Positions 25,854-34,409 of a stretch of DNA of 64,000 bases are shown here, in pieces. The notes below the pieces were generated by a model. The model ran no database searches. It was not told the DNA's origin and saw only the letters and a list, made by a program, of their open reading frames with translations. Origin of the DNA: Salinisphaera shabanensis E1L3A. Lineage in GTDB: Bacteria; Pseudomonadota; Gammaproteobacteria; Nevskiales; Salinisphaeraceae. Made by a program: the position numbers and the translations under genes. The DNA lies in assembly GCF_000215955.2 (NCBI RefSeq), contig NZ_AFNV02000021.1, positions 1-64,000 of the forward strand, read 5' to 3'. Every line of letters starts with the position of its first letter. The stretch's first letter is position 1.

Positions 25854-28315
25854 GTCGACACCACGGGCGTGGGCGACGGGCCAAGCGGCGTGCCTGCGAC
25901 TATCGGTTCGTAATGGTCGGCGCGGGCAAGACGGGCCGCGTTGGCCACGACCAGCAACGAACTCGCCGACATGCCCAGGGCCGCCATCCAGGGTTGGACG
26001 AGGCCGCCCGCCGCCAGCGGCAGCGCCACCAGGTTGTAGCAGGCGGCCCAGGCCAGATTCTGATGGATAACGCGCATCGTACGCCGGGCCATGCGTACGC
26101 CGGAAGCGAGATCAGCGAGCTGGGCGCGGGTGAGCAGCATGTCTGCCTGAGCCTGGGCAAGCACGGAACCGCTGCCCATGGCGACCGACACGTCGGCGCC
26201 GCCCAGCACGGGCGCGTCGTTGATGCCATCCCCAACCATGACCACGCGCTTGCCTTCACTCTGGAGTGCGCGCAGCCGGGCAAGCTTGTCTTCCGGTGTC
26301 ATGCGCGCGCGCCAGTCGTCGACGCCCATACGCCTGGCCAGTGCTTCCACCGCGCCGGGGCTATCGCCGCTGGCAATTTCCAGCGTCAGGCCGAGCTCGC
26401 GCAGCGCAGCCAGCGACGCTTCGGCCTGTGGTCGTGGCGTATCCTGAAGCACGAAGCGGGCGACGGGCCGGGCGTCGATCTCGAGAACCACAGGCGTACC
26501 GCCGTCGGTCGTGTTTTCGCTCACGCCAAGCCAGGCCGGTTGCCCCAGCCGTAGATGATGACCTTCCAGGCTGCCTTCGATGCCTTGGCCGGCGTGCTCG
26601 TGTACGTCGGTGGCCGTGAGTGTGTCGTCGGCATCGTCGCGAAATGCCTGGGCGATGGGGTGCGCCGAATGTGTCTGCAGCGCGGCGGCCATTCGTCGGC
26701 AGGTGTCGCGATCATAATCCGGTGTCAGACATTCGACGCGTTCAATACCCAGGCGTGCCTGGGTGAGCGTGCCGGTCTTGTCGAGAATCAGGTGATCGGC
26801 GTTGGCCAGCGTCTGTAGCGATCCGGCACGGGCCACGAGCAGCCCGCGGCGTGCCAGCGAGGCCGTGCCGGCAACAAACGCGGTCGGCGTGGCAAGCGAT
26901 AAGGCGCAAGGGCACGTGACTACAAGGACAGCGAGTACGATCGGCAGGGTTTGTTCCGGCGCGACCTGCCACCAATAGAAGCCGGTCACGGTGGCCAGTA
27001 CGAGTACCGCCGAGACGAATATGCCGGCGATCCGGTCGGCGAGCAGGGCCAGACGCGGGCGTTCACTCTGGGCCCGTTCGAGCAAACGGACGATGCCCGC
27101 GACCAGCGTGTTCTGGCCGATACGCTCGATTTCGATATCGACGCTCGATGTCAGGTTGAGACTGCCTGCGATCGCGTTTTCAGCGGTACCGTGGGCCGCC
27201 GGCATGAACTCGCCGGACAAAAGCGATTCGTCGAAGGTACTTTCGCCGGCGATGATTCGGCCATCGCCGGGTACGATCGTGCCTGCAGGTACGCGCACGT
27301 GATCGCCGGCCCTCAATTCTGCAAGGGCGACCGTTTCGGTCTCGCCGTGCGTGGTGATACGGCGGGCGGTGGCTGGCAGCGCACGTGCGCTATCGCCGGT
27401 CGCCAGCGCGGCACGATGCCGCGAACTCATTTCGAGAAACCGTGCTGTGGTGAGGAAGAACACGAACATTGTGACGGAGTCGAAATAGATTTCGCCGCCG
27501 GTAAAGAAGTGGTAGACGCTCGCGACATAGGCACCGCCGATCGCCAGACTCACCGGCACATCCATGCCGGGCCGGCGCGCGCGCAGGTCACGCCAGGCAC
27601 CGCGTAGAAAGGGGGTGCCCGAATACAGCAGCACCGGGGTGGCCACGAGCAGGCTCACACCGCGCAGGAACAGCGCGATGTCGGCATCCATATCGTCGTA
27701 GATCGCCCCGGCATAGAGGGCAACCGCATACATCATCACCTGCATCATGCCCAGGCCGGCGACGATCAGACGCTTGAGAGCGGCACGCCGCTCGCGGGTG
27801 AACATCGGGACAGCTTGATCGGCGCCGAGCAGGTGTGGTCGGTAGCCCAGTTGGGCAATACGACGCAGGAGGGTGGACAGAGCGGTTTCGTCTGCACGCC
27901 AGCGCAGGATCGCGCGGCCGGTTGCAGGGTTGACCTGAATATGGTCAACGCCTTCGTCGTCTATGAGTACGCGCTCGATCAACCAGCTGCAGGCCGCGCA
28001 GGTGATGTTTTCCAGCAGGAGCACGGCTTCGGACGTGCTGTCGCTAACCTGGCGTACGTAGCTTTCGAGAACGCTGTCGCGATCGTAGGCGTTCCATTCA
28101 TCGTCGTGGGCGGCCAGCTGGGCATCGGGCGTGGGCGCGTATTCGCTGCGAAAACGGTAAAACTCGCCCAATCCGCCTTCATCGATCAGCCGGGCGACCG
28201 CTTCACAGCCGGCACAACACATGGGTTGTTCGACGCCGGCGATCATGACGCGGCGTACAGGTCCCTTTGGCAACGCCTCGCCGCAGTGATAGCACTGGCC
28301 AGCCGCGTCGCTCAT
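25850..28315 (-). CDS. ccoI: copper-translocating P-type ATPase CcoI
   Basis: An 821-aa P1B-type ATPase that exports copper for maturation of the cbb3 oxidase. The N-terminus has a cysteine-rich segment (CYHCGEAL, MCCAGCEAV) and a heavy-metal domain with ITCAACSWLIE. Eight helices flank the CPCALSLATP metal-path motif; the phosphorylation site is in DKTGTLTQ and the hinge is VMVGDGINDAPVLGGADV. This layout is that of FixI/CcoI rather than generic CopA. It starts three bases after the ccoH stop and overlaps ccoS by four bases. Confidence 0.95.
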   Translation of the reverse strand: MSDAAGQCYHCGEALPKGPVRRVMIAGVEQPMCCAGCEAVARLIDEGGLGEFYRFRSEYAPTPDAQLAAHDDEWNAYDRDSVLESYVRQVSDSTSEAVLLLENITCAACSWLIERVLIDDEGVDHIQVNPATGRAILRWRADETALSTLLRRIAQLGYRPHLLGADQAVPMFTRERRAALKRLIVAGLGMMQVMMYAVALYAGAIYDDMDADIALFLRGVSLLVATPVLLYSGTPFLRGAWRDLRARRPGMDVPVSLAIGGAYVASVYHFFTGGEIYFDSVTMFVFFLTTARFLEMSSRHRAALATGDSARALPATARRITTHGETETVALAELRAGDHVRVPAGTIVPGDGRIIAGESTFDESLLSGEFMPAAHGTAENAIAGSLNLTSSVDIEIERIGQNTLVAGIVRLLERAQSERPRLALLADRIAGIFVSAVLVLATVTGFYWWQVAPEQTLPIVLAVLVVTCPCALSLATPTAFVAGTASLARRGLLVARAGSLQTLANADHLILDKTGTLTQARLGIERVECLTPDYDRDTCRRMAAALQTHSAHPIAQAFRDDADDTLTATDVHEHAGQGIEGSLEGHHLRLGQPAWLGVSENTTDGGTPVVLEIDARPVARFVLQDTPRPQAEASLAALRELGLTLEIASGDSPGAVEALARRMGVDDWRARMTPEDKLARLRALQSEGKRVVMVGDGINDAPVLGGADVSVAMGSGSVLAQAQADMLLTRAQLADLASGVRMARRTMRVIHQNLAWAACYNLVALPLAAGGLVQPWMAALGMSASSLLVVANAARLARADHYEPIVAGTPLGPSPTPVVST

Positions 28316-28318
28316 GGG

Positions 28319-28834
28319 TTATTTGTTCCGTGCGCGGGGCGCGAGCGCAACGCTCGCCTGTGGGCCAATCAGGCGCCCGGTGATCGTCCACGAACCATCG
28401 GCAGGAGACAGCCGCAATTCGCGTGCGCCGACAATGCGCGTTGGGGTGTTGCCACGATAGATGCCGGCGCTGTTGCGCTTTAACTCGATGACATGATCAG
28501 CGGTGGCCTGCGTCGCGTGCACCAGGGCCAGCCGAAGCGTTTCAGGCGCCGAGTCGAAGCCGTCCACGCGAACGCTGACAGCGCCCGTATCGCGATCGAC
28601 ATGCGCATTTGCGCTGATGCCCAGGCGTTCGGCTGCGTGGCGTGCGCTCTGATCTTCGGTGTAGGTCAGGCCTACCTTGGCATAGTCTTCTACCACCAAA
28701 TCCGGCGGGCCGGCCATGGTGGTGATGATGACCGCCCAGAACACCACCGACGCGGCCGGGGGCGCCATCAGGGCCCAGGGCCAGACGTGGCGATACCAGG
28801 GGCGAACGGTTTGCGTCATCGACATGGTATTCAC
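28319..28834 (-). CDS. ccoH: cbb3 assembly protein CcoH (FixH family)
   Basis: A 171-aa single-span protein of the FixH family that assists assembly of the cbb3 oxidase. The membrane helix PWALMAPPAASVVFWAVIIT is followed by PPDLVVEDYAKVGLTYTED, a family hallmark, and a periplasmic beta domain. The chosen GTG at 28834 overlaps the ccoG stop (GTGA); ATG codons at 28825 and 28819 are possible starts. It stands in the standard position between ccoG and ccoI. Confidence 0.9.
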   Translation of the reverse strand: MNTMSMTQTVRPWYRHVWPWALMAPPAASVVFWAVIITTMAGPPDLVVEDYAKVGLTYTEDQSARHAAERLGISANAHVDRDTGAVSVRVDGFDSAPETLRLALVHATQATADHVIELKRNSAGIYRGNTPTRIVGARELRLSPADGSWTITGRLIGPQASVALAPRARNK

Positions 28835-30261
28835 CGGTTGATCGGCATATGAAAGCGGGTTGTCTCGGTCACCGATGTGCTGCCATCGACACTGTAGGCG
28901 CGCAGCACGATATCGTGGCCGCCGCCTTGGACTTTGCGGCTGTCGACGCTAACACGCGCCGGCAGGTTGCGGACTTCGCCGGGCGCGACACGGACGCGTT
29001 CCGGGTCGGTCTCGATGGAATATGCGTTATTGTTGGCGACTTCCACACGGAATACACGAGGCTCCTGGCTCATGTTCATGAGCTTGATTCCGTAGACGTT
29101 TTCGACATGGGTATCGTCGATTACCCGATACAGCGCGTTGCGGTCGGGTAGGATATCCATACGCAGCGAGCTGCGCATTCCGATGCCGAGCACGAACGCT
29201 GCGGCCAGCACGACCAGCAGGGCGGCATAGATGAGCACGCGCGGGCGAAGCAGCGAGGAGCGCTTGCCTTCGAGTGCGTTTTCGCTGGTATAGCGAATGA
29301 GTCCGCGCGGATAGTTCATGCGATCCATAACGGTATCGCAGGCGTCGGCACAAGCACCGCAGTTGATGCACTCGTATTGCAGGCCGTCGCGGATATCGAT
29401 ACCGGTGGGGCAGACTTGGACGCACATCGTGCAGTCGATACAGTCGCCCATGCCGAGCGCGCTCGGGTCGGCGCCGCGCTTGCGCGGGCCACGCGGTTCC
29501 CCGCGGTTCGGATCGTAGGCCACCGTATAGGTATCCCGATCGAACATCGCGCTCTGAAAGCGCGCATACGGGCACATGTAGAGACAGACGTTTTCACGCA
29601 GAAAGCCGGCATTGCCCCAGGTCGCGAAACCGTAGAACAGCGTCCAGAACACTTCCCAGCCGCCGACGTCCAAGGTTAGAAAACGCGCGCCTAGATCGGT
29701 AATGGGCGTGAAAAAACCGACAAAGGTGAAGCCCGTCCATAGCCCGAGCAGGACCCAAATCGTGTGCTTCGCGCTCTTGCGCCATATCTTGTTGGCGTTC
29801 CAAGGACCGCGATCGAGCTTGATACGGCGCATGCGGTCGCCTTCGATCTTGCTTTCGACCCAGAGGAACACTTCGGTCCAGACCGTCTGGGGGCAGGCAT
29901 AGCCGCACCACACGCGGCCGACCACGGCGGTCACGAAGAATAGACCCAAAGCGCAGATTACGAGCAGCAGGGTCAGGTAAATGAAATCCTGGGGCCAGAA
30001 CGTCAGGCCAACGATATGGAACTGACGTGCTGGCAGATCGAACAGGACGGCTTGGCGTCCGTTCCAGGAGATCCACGGCAACAGATAGAACAGGCCCAGC
30101 AGTACGAAGACCGCAATCGTGCGCAGACGCTGGTAGAAGCCGTTGATCTCGCGCGGATAGGTCTTCGCACGCGACTGGTACATGCTGATGGGCTGTACCG
30201 GCGCGGCTTCGGCCGATGCGCCTTTACGGTGGCTGCGATGCGTCTGCTGGCGACTAGTCAT
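28831..30261 (-). CDS. ccoG: cbb3 accessory iron-sulfur protein CcoG
   Basis: A 476-aa membrane protein with four to five helices and two [4Fe-4S] motifs (CIDCTMCVQVCP and CINCGACADACD), plus a C-terminal Ig-like periplasmic domain. CcoG is a cupric reductase that supplies Cu(I) for cbb3 oxidase. The helix-one tail FYLLPWISWNGRQAVLFDLPARQF and the CGYACPQTVW heme/iron-sulfur region are typical. The ATG at 30261 overlaps the stop of the small upstream gene by four bases. Confidence 0.94.
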   Translation of the reverse strand: MTSRQQTHRSHRKGASAEAAPVQPISMYQSRAKTYPREINGFYQRLRTIAVFVLLGLFYLLPWISWNGRQAVLFDLPARQFHIVGLTFWPQDFIYLTLLLVICALGLFFVTAVVGRVWCGYACPQTVWTEVFLWVESKIEGDRMRRIKLDRGPWNANKIWRKSAKHTIWVLLGLWTGFTFVGFFTPITDLGARFLTLDVGGWEVFWTLFYGFATWGNAGFLRENVCLYMCPYARFQSAMFDRDTYTVAYDPNRGEPRGPRKRGADPSALGMGDCIDCTMCVQVCPTGIDIRDGLQYECINCGACADACDTVMDRMNYPRGLIRYTSENALEGKRSSLLRPRVLIYAALLVVLAAAFVLGIGMRSSLRMDILPDRNALYRVIDDTHVENVYGIKLMNMSQEPRVFRVEVANNNAYSIETDPERVRVAPGEVRNLPARVSVDSRKVQGGGHDIVLRAYSVDGSTSVTETTRFHMPINR

Positions 30262-30557
30262 TTCGTATCACGTGGGGTGGGGTCGGGGCGTGGCGTCCTG
30301 GGGCGACGCAGCAGCAGTGTGGTCAGCGCACTGGAGGCTACGCCAATAGCCCAGAACATAAGAAAGCCGATCGCATAACCGGCTTCACGGTTGAGCTGCA
30401 TATCCGGCAACGTCTGCATGCGCAGCGTTGCCGGATCGATGTTGGCGAAGAACACGATCGAACCGATGCCGGCCACAAGAAACGCTGGCCAGAGTGTCGC
30501 CCCCCACACATGTATACGGCGGCGGGTGTCACGTTTGTAGTACGTCGTATTCTTCAT
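30258..30557 (-). CDS. small two-span membrane protein between ccoP and ccoG
   Basis: A 99-aa protein with a basic N-terminus (MKNTTYYKRDTRRRIHVWG), two predicted membrane helices separated by a loop of about 35 residues, and a Pro/Arg-rich tail (RRPRTPRPDPTPRD). The ATG at 30557 lies seven bases after the ccoP stop and the gene overlaps ccoG by four bases, so it is firmly embedded in the cbb3 operon. I do not recognise a named family. By position it could be an assembly or stability factor of the oxidase. The longer open frame upstream overlaps ccoP and is not supported. Confidence 0.7.
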   Translation of the reverse strand: MKNTTYYKRDTRRRIHVWGATLWPAFLVAGIGSIVFFANIDPATLRMQTLPDMQLNREAGYAIGFLMFWAIGVASSALTTLLLRRPRTPRPDPTPRDTK

Positions 30558-30564
30558 GGCATCC

Positions 30565-31497
30565 CTATTGGCTTTCGTTGGCGCCAGGCGTAGCCGCAGC
30601 GCCGTCCGGGTGCGATAGGCTGTAGACATAAGCCGCAAGCACGTGCACTCGATCCTCTCCCAGCAGGTCGGCGTGCGCCGGCATCTGGTTGGTTCGACCG
30701 TTGGCGACGATGTCGCGGATATTCTCTATCGAACCACCGTGCAGCCAGGTCTCGTCAGTGAGATTGGGTGCGCCGATCGCCTGATTGCCGGTGCCATCCA
30801 TGCCATGACAGCCGACGCAGGTTGCTGCAAAGCGTTCCTTGCCGGCTTCGACGAGGTCCGGGTTCGGCGACGTGCGGCCGTTGAGCTGATAGACGTAGGC
30901 AGCAACTTCCTTGACACCGTCTTCGCCGAGTACCGGTTTCCAGCCCGGCATCATGCCGTTACGACCAGCCATGATGGTGCGCTCGATGTTTTCGGGTTCC
31001 CCTCCGTAAAGCCAGTCGTTGTCGGCCAGGTTCGGATAACCGGTGGCACCGCGCGCATCCGAGCCGTGACAGACCGCGCAGTTATTCGCGAACAGGCGGC
31101 GGCCGGTGTCCATCGCGTCGCTGTTCTCGGCGAGTTGCGGGATGGGCGTCGCTGCATAATCGGCGAACAATGGCGCGACCCGTTCTTCGGCCGCGGCGAC
31201 CTCTTGCTCGTAGGCATCGTACTGGCTCCAACCGAGCACACCGGCGAACTTGCCCAGACCCGGGTAGAGCACCAGATAGCCCAGCGCGAAGATGATGGTC
31301 AGGTAGAACAGCCACAGCCACCAGCGCGGCATGGGCTTGTTGTACTCGGTCAGGTCACCGTCCCAGACATGGCCGGTCGTTTCCTCGGCTGACGCCTCGC
31401 CGGGCCGCGGTTTGGCGGTCCAGCGAATCAGCAGCCAGCAACCGGCGATATTCGCCAGCGCCAGAACGATGATGAACAGACTCCAGAAATTATTCAT
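30565..31497 (-). CDS. ccoP: cbb3 oxidase diheme cytochrome c subunit
   Basis: A 310-aa subunit III of the cbb3 oxidase that receives electrons from soluble cytochromes and passes them to CcoO. Two N-terminal helices are followed by two c-type heme motifs, CAVCH and CVGCH, each in a NAVCHG/CVGCHGMDG-like context with downstream Met segments (NGMMPGWKPVL, NQMPAHADLL). The start at 31497 overlaps the ccoQ stop by four bases. Confidence 0.95.
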   Translation of the reverse strand: MNNFWSLFIIVLALANIAGCWLLIRWTAKPRPGEASAEETTGHVWDGDLTEYNKPMPRWWLWLFYLTIIFALGYLVLYPGLGKFAGVLGWSQYDAYEQEVAAAEERVAPLFADYAATPIPQLAENSDAMDTGRRLFANNCAVCHGSDARGATGYPNLADNDWLYGGEPENIERTIMAGRNGMMPGWKPVLGEDGVKEVAAYVYQLNGRTSPNPDLVEAGKERFAATCVGCHGMDGTGNQAIGAPNLTDETWLHGGSIENIRDIVANGRTNQMPAHADLLGEDRVHVLAAYVYSLSHPDGAAATPGANESQ

Positions 31498-31664
31498 GAC
31501 CGACGCTCCCCGTGCTGGCGGTCATCGCCAATATCGTTAAGAGGTAGACGCGAGGCTTCATCGAAGTCCGCACGACGGCGGCTGCTGTAAGCCCACACGA
31601 CGATTCCCAGGAACATCACGAAAAAGACCAGCGTGACGATTCCCATCAATGTGCCGACGGTCAT
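31494..31664 (-). CDS. ccoQ: cbb3 oxidase small subunit CcoQ
   Basis: A 56-codon gene, easily missed by length filters. The product has one membrane helix (GTLMGIVTLVFFVMFLGIVVWAY split at its ends) followed by SSRRRADFDEASRLPLND, the classical CcoQ pattern. It lies directly after ccoO, whose stop is one base away, and overlaps ccoP by four bases. CcoQ stabilises the CcoP interaction in the complex. Confidence 0.92.
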   Translation of the reverse strand: MTVGTLMGIVTLVFFVMFLGIVVWAYSSRRRADFDEASRLPLNDIGDDRQHGERRS

Positions 31665-31665
31665 G

Positions 31666-32283
31666 CTATTTCTCCTGCGCCGAGAAATCGGTGCCCAGGT
31701 GCTGCAGATAGGCGATGACGGCCTGCATTTCGGTCTTGCCTTCTAGCTTCGCCGCGGCTTCGTCGAGCTGGGCGTCGGTATAGGGCACGTTCAGCCAGTC
31801 CTTCTGCACCCGCATGCGGGTCACCACGGTCTCCGGGTCGACTTCATTATCCGCAAGCCACGGAAAAGCTGGCATATTCGATTGCGGTACCACGTCACGC
31901 GGGTTCATCAAATGGGCCCGATGCCATTCGTCGCTATAGCGGCCACCAATACGGGCAAGGTCCGGCCCGGTACGCTTGGAACCCCACTGGAACGGGCGGT
32001 CGTAGACGAACTCGCCGGCCACGGAGTAGTGGCCATAACGCTCGGTTTCGGCCCGGAAGGGGCGGATCATCTGCGAGTGGCAGTTGTAGCAACCTTCACG
32101 CACGTAGATATCGCGGCCGGCGAGTTCGAGCGCGCCGTAGGGCTCAATGCCTTCGGCGGGTTCGGTTGTCGATGCAGAGAAGAATAGCGGCACGATTTCC
32201 ACCAGCCCGCCGATACTCACGACGATGACGATGAGAATGGCCATCAGACCGATGTTCTTCTCGACTACTTCATGCGATGCCAT
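31666..32283 (-). CDS. ccoO: cbb3 oxidase monoheme cytochrome c subunit
   Basis: A 205-aa membrane-anchored c-type cytochrome, subunit II of the cbb3 oxidase. One N-terminal helix ([20 protein letters not shown]) precedes the motif [15 protein letters not shown] and the later SNMPAFPWL Met segment. A GGAGA ribosome site precedes the ATG at 32283; the frame is open further upstream only because of read-through into the ccoN end. It follows ccoN after 17 bases. Confidence 0.95.
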   Translation of the reverse strand: MASHEVVEKNIGLMAILIVIVVSIGGLVEIVPLFFSASTTEPAEGIEPYGALELAGRDIYVREGCYNCHSQMIRPFRAETERYGHYSVAGEFVYDRPFQWGSKRTGPDLARIGGRYSDEWHRAHLMNPRDVVPQSNMPAFPWLADNEVDPETVVTRMRVQKDWLNVPYTDAQLDEAAAKLEGKTEMQAVIAYLQHLGTDFSAQEK

Positions 32284-32300
32284 GAACGGATCTCCCTGAA

Positions 32301-33722
32301 TTAAGCCGTGGCCGCTGCGGTCTGTGCGACCGGTCGCGGGCCAGAAATCGTGCGCCAGGTGTTCCAGGCCATGATCACCATGCCGGCCAGGAACAAAATG
32401 CCGCCCAGCAGACGCACTGCGTAGTAGGGGTAGGTCGCCTGCAGCGCCTGAATGAAGCTGTAGGTCAGCGTCCCGTCCGGGTTGCTGGCACGCCACATCA
32501 AGCCCTGCATCACGCCCGAGATCCACATCGCGGCGATATAGAGCACGACGCCGATTGTTGCGACCCAGAAGTGCAGGCTGATGGCCTTGACGCTATACAT
32601 CTGCGTCTTGCCATAAAGACGCGGGATCAACGCATACAGCGAGCCGATCGTGATGAAGGCAACCCAGCCGAGCGCGCCGGCGTGGACGTGGCCGATCGTC
32701 CAGTCGGTGTAATGCGAGAGTGCATTCACCGTCTTGATCGACATCATCGGGCCTTCGAAGGTCGCCATGCCGTAGAACGACAGGGAGACGATCAGGAAAC
32801 GGATGATCGGATCGTCGCGCAGCTTATGCCAGGCGCCCGAGAGCGTCATGATGCCGTTGATCATGCCGCCCCAGGACGGTGCCAGCAGGATCAGCGAGAA
32901 CGCCATGCCCAGCGACTGTGCCCATTCCGGCAGCGACGTGTAGTGCAGGTGATGCGGGCCCGCCCACATATAGATCGAGATCAGCGCCCAGAAGTGCACC
33001 ACCGACAGACGGTAGGAGTAGATCGGGCGCTCGGCCTGCTTGGGCACGAAGTAATACATCATGCCCAGGAAGCCCGCCGTCAGGAAAAAGCCGACGGCGT
33101 TATGCCCGTACCACCACTGCACCATCGCATCGACCGCGCCCGAATAGACCGGGTAGGAATGCGTCCATGACGTCGGGATCTGGATGCTGTTGATAATGTG
33201 CAGGAGGGCGACAGTCAGCACATAGGCGCCAAAGAACCAGTTGGCGACATAAATGTGCTTGGCCTTGCGCTTGACGATCGTGCCGAAGAACACGATTGCG
33301 TAGACCACCCAGACCACTGCGATCAGGATATCGAGCGGCCAGATCAGTTCCGCGTATTCCTTACTCTGGGTCAGACCCATCGGGAGCGTAATTACCGCAC
33401 CAACGATGACGGCCTGCCAGCCCCAGAAAGTGAATGCGGCGAGCTTGAAGCGGTCGCCGAATAGGCCGGTATGACAGGTTCGTTGTACGACGTAATAAGA
33501 CGTCGCAAACAGTCCCGAACCGCCAAACGCAAAGATCACCGCATTGGTATGCAGTGGGCGTAGACGGCTGTATGTCAGCCAGGGGACATCAAAATTAAGG
33601 GAAGGGAAGAGCAGTTGGGCGGCGATCAACACCCCCACAGCCATCCCGATAATCCCCCAAAATACGGTGACCAGCGTGAACTGGCGCACCACCTTTTCGT
33701 TATAGCGCGGGGTAGCGTCCAT
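32301..33722 (-). CDS. ccoN: cbb3-type cytochrome c oxidase subunit I
   Basis: Catalytic heme-copper subunit of the high-affinity cbb3 oxidase (473 aa, about twelve helices). Histidine ligands are seen in [15 protein letters not shown] (low-spin heme), [12 protein letters not shown] (CuB), [11 protein letters not shown] (CuB pair), and [19 protein letters not shown] (hemes). The ATG at 33722 starts the conserved [15 protein letters not shown]; a longer frame upstream overlaps the leader. It heads the operon ccoNOQP-small gene-ccoGHIS and has a perfect FNR box upstream, so it should be induced at low oxygen. Confidence 0.96.
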   Translation of the reverse strand: MDATPRYNEKVVRQFTLVTVFWGIIGMAVGVLIAAQLLFPSLNFDVPWLTYSRLRPLHTNAVIFAFGGSGLFATSYYVVQRTCHTGLFGDRFKLAAFTFWGWQAVIVGAVITLPMGLTQSKEYAELIWPLDILIAVVWVVYAIVFFGTIVKRKAKHIYVANWFFGAYVLTVALLHIINSIQIPTSWTHSYPVYSGAVDAMVQWWYGHNAVGFFLTAGFLGMMYYFVPKQAERPIYSYRLSVVHFWALISIYMWAGPHHLHYTSLPEWAQSLGMAFSLILLAPSWGGMINGIMTLSGAWHKLRDDPIIRFLIVSLSFYGMATFEGPMMSIKTVNALSHYTDWTIGHVHAGALGWVAFITIGSLYALIPRLYGKTQMYSVKAISLHFWVATIGVVLYIAAMWISGVMQGLMWRASNPDGTLTYSFIQALQATYPYYAVRLLGGILFLAGMVIMAWNTWRTISGPRPVAQTAAATA

Positions 33723-33844
33723 CGATCGTTCCAGCGGTTGCAAGACCAGACAACCCCCGGTTTTCGCTGCGATTTCGAATAATGCTCTCAGCGAGCCGGG
33801 GTACGGCGACGCGCAGATGCTAGACCCCGGGCCGGGCAAGCGAA

Positions 33845-33858
33845 TTGATCTAAATCAA
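33845..33858 (-). promoter_or_regulatory. perfect FNR box upstream of ccoN
   Basis: TTGATCTAAATCAA is a perfect match to TTGAT-N4-ATCAA. Read toward ccoN, activation from -41.5 predicts a start near 33810 with TAGCAT at 33822-33817 as -10, giving a leader of about 88 bases. The 250 bases on its far side, up to the tRNA-Asn terminator, show no gene. Confidence 0.9.
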
Positions 33859-34060
33859 ATTTGGCGGCGCACCGGAAAACGACGCCCGTATCGACGGGCG
33901 CGACGGTCCATCGGGGCGACTCGGGCCGCTGCGAGAAACGGCAGAAACGCATTGGCGCTGCGCGCTGCCGACCGGATCGCGCAGAAACGAGCAGCGGCGT
34001 AACGAGGGCCGCGACGACGGTTTGTGTGTGGGGAAGGGTGAGCGGAAGAAAACGTCGCCC

Positions 34061-34086
34061 ACAAAAAAAGCCGACATACGCCGGCC
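34061..34086 (-). terminator. rho-independent terminator after tRNA-Asn
   Basis: On the minus strand GCCGG and CCGGC-type arms (GCCG...CGGC around GCGTATGT) are followed by seven T residues, about 25 bases after the tRNA 3' end. Confidence 0.75.
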
Positions 34087-34109
34087 TGCATGGACTATCC
34101 GAATGGGGA

Positions 34110-34185
34110 TGGCTCCCCGGGACGGGCTCGAACCGCCGACCTAGTGATTAACAGTCACCCGCTCTACCAACTGAGCTACCGGGGA
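34110..34185 (-). tRNA. tRNA-Asn (anticodon GTT)
   Basis: A full cloverleaf can be folded on the minus strand: acceptor TCCCCGG/CCGGGGA, D arm GCTC, anticodon stem GGTGA/TCACT with loop CTGTTAA (anticodon GTT), T loop TTCGAGC. The discriminator is G, and the CCA end is encoded (34112-34110). The total is 76 bases. Confidence 0.96.
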
Positions 34186-34409
34186 TCGGATATCCGCTTG
34201 TGTTCGCCCTGTGGCGAAGGCCGCGTATGCTAGGGGACTGGCATGGATTTGGCAAGCATGAATCCGGATTTTTTATACGGTGCTCGGCTGTCGACCTTAC
34301 AGAGTGATTTGCGTCTCGGCCGAGGGTTCATGCGTAGGCATTCGAAACGCAATCGAGATCGTCTCGCACGGCGCTTGTTTTCAAGCCGATCGTGCCAATC
34401 GTGGGTGTC

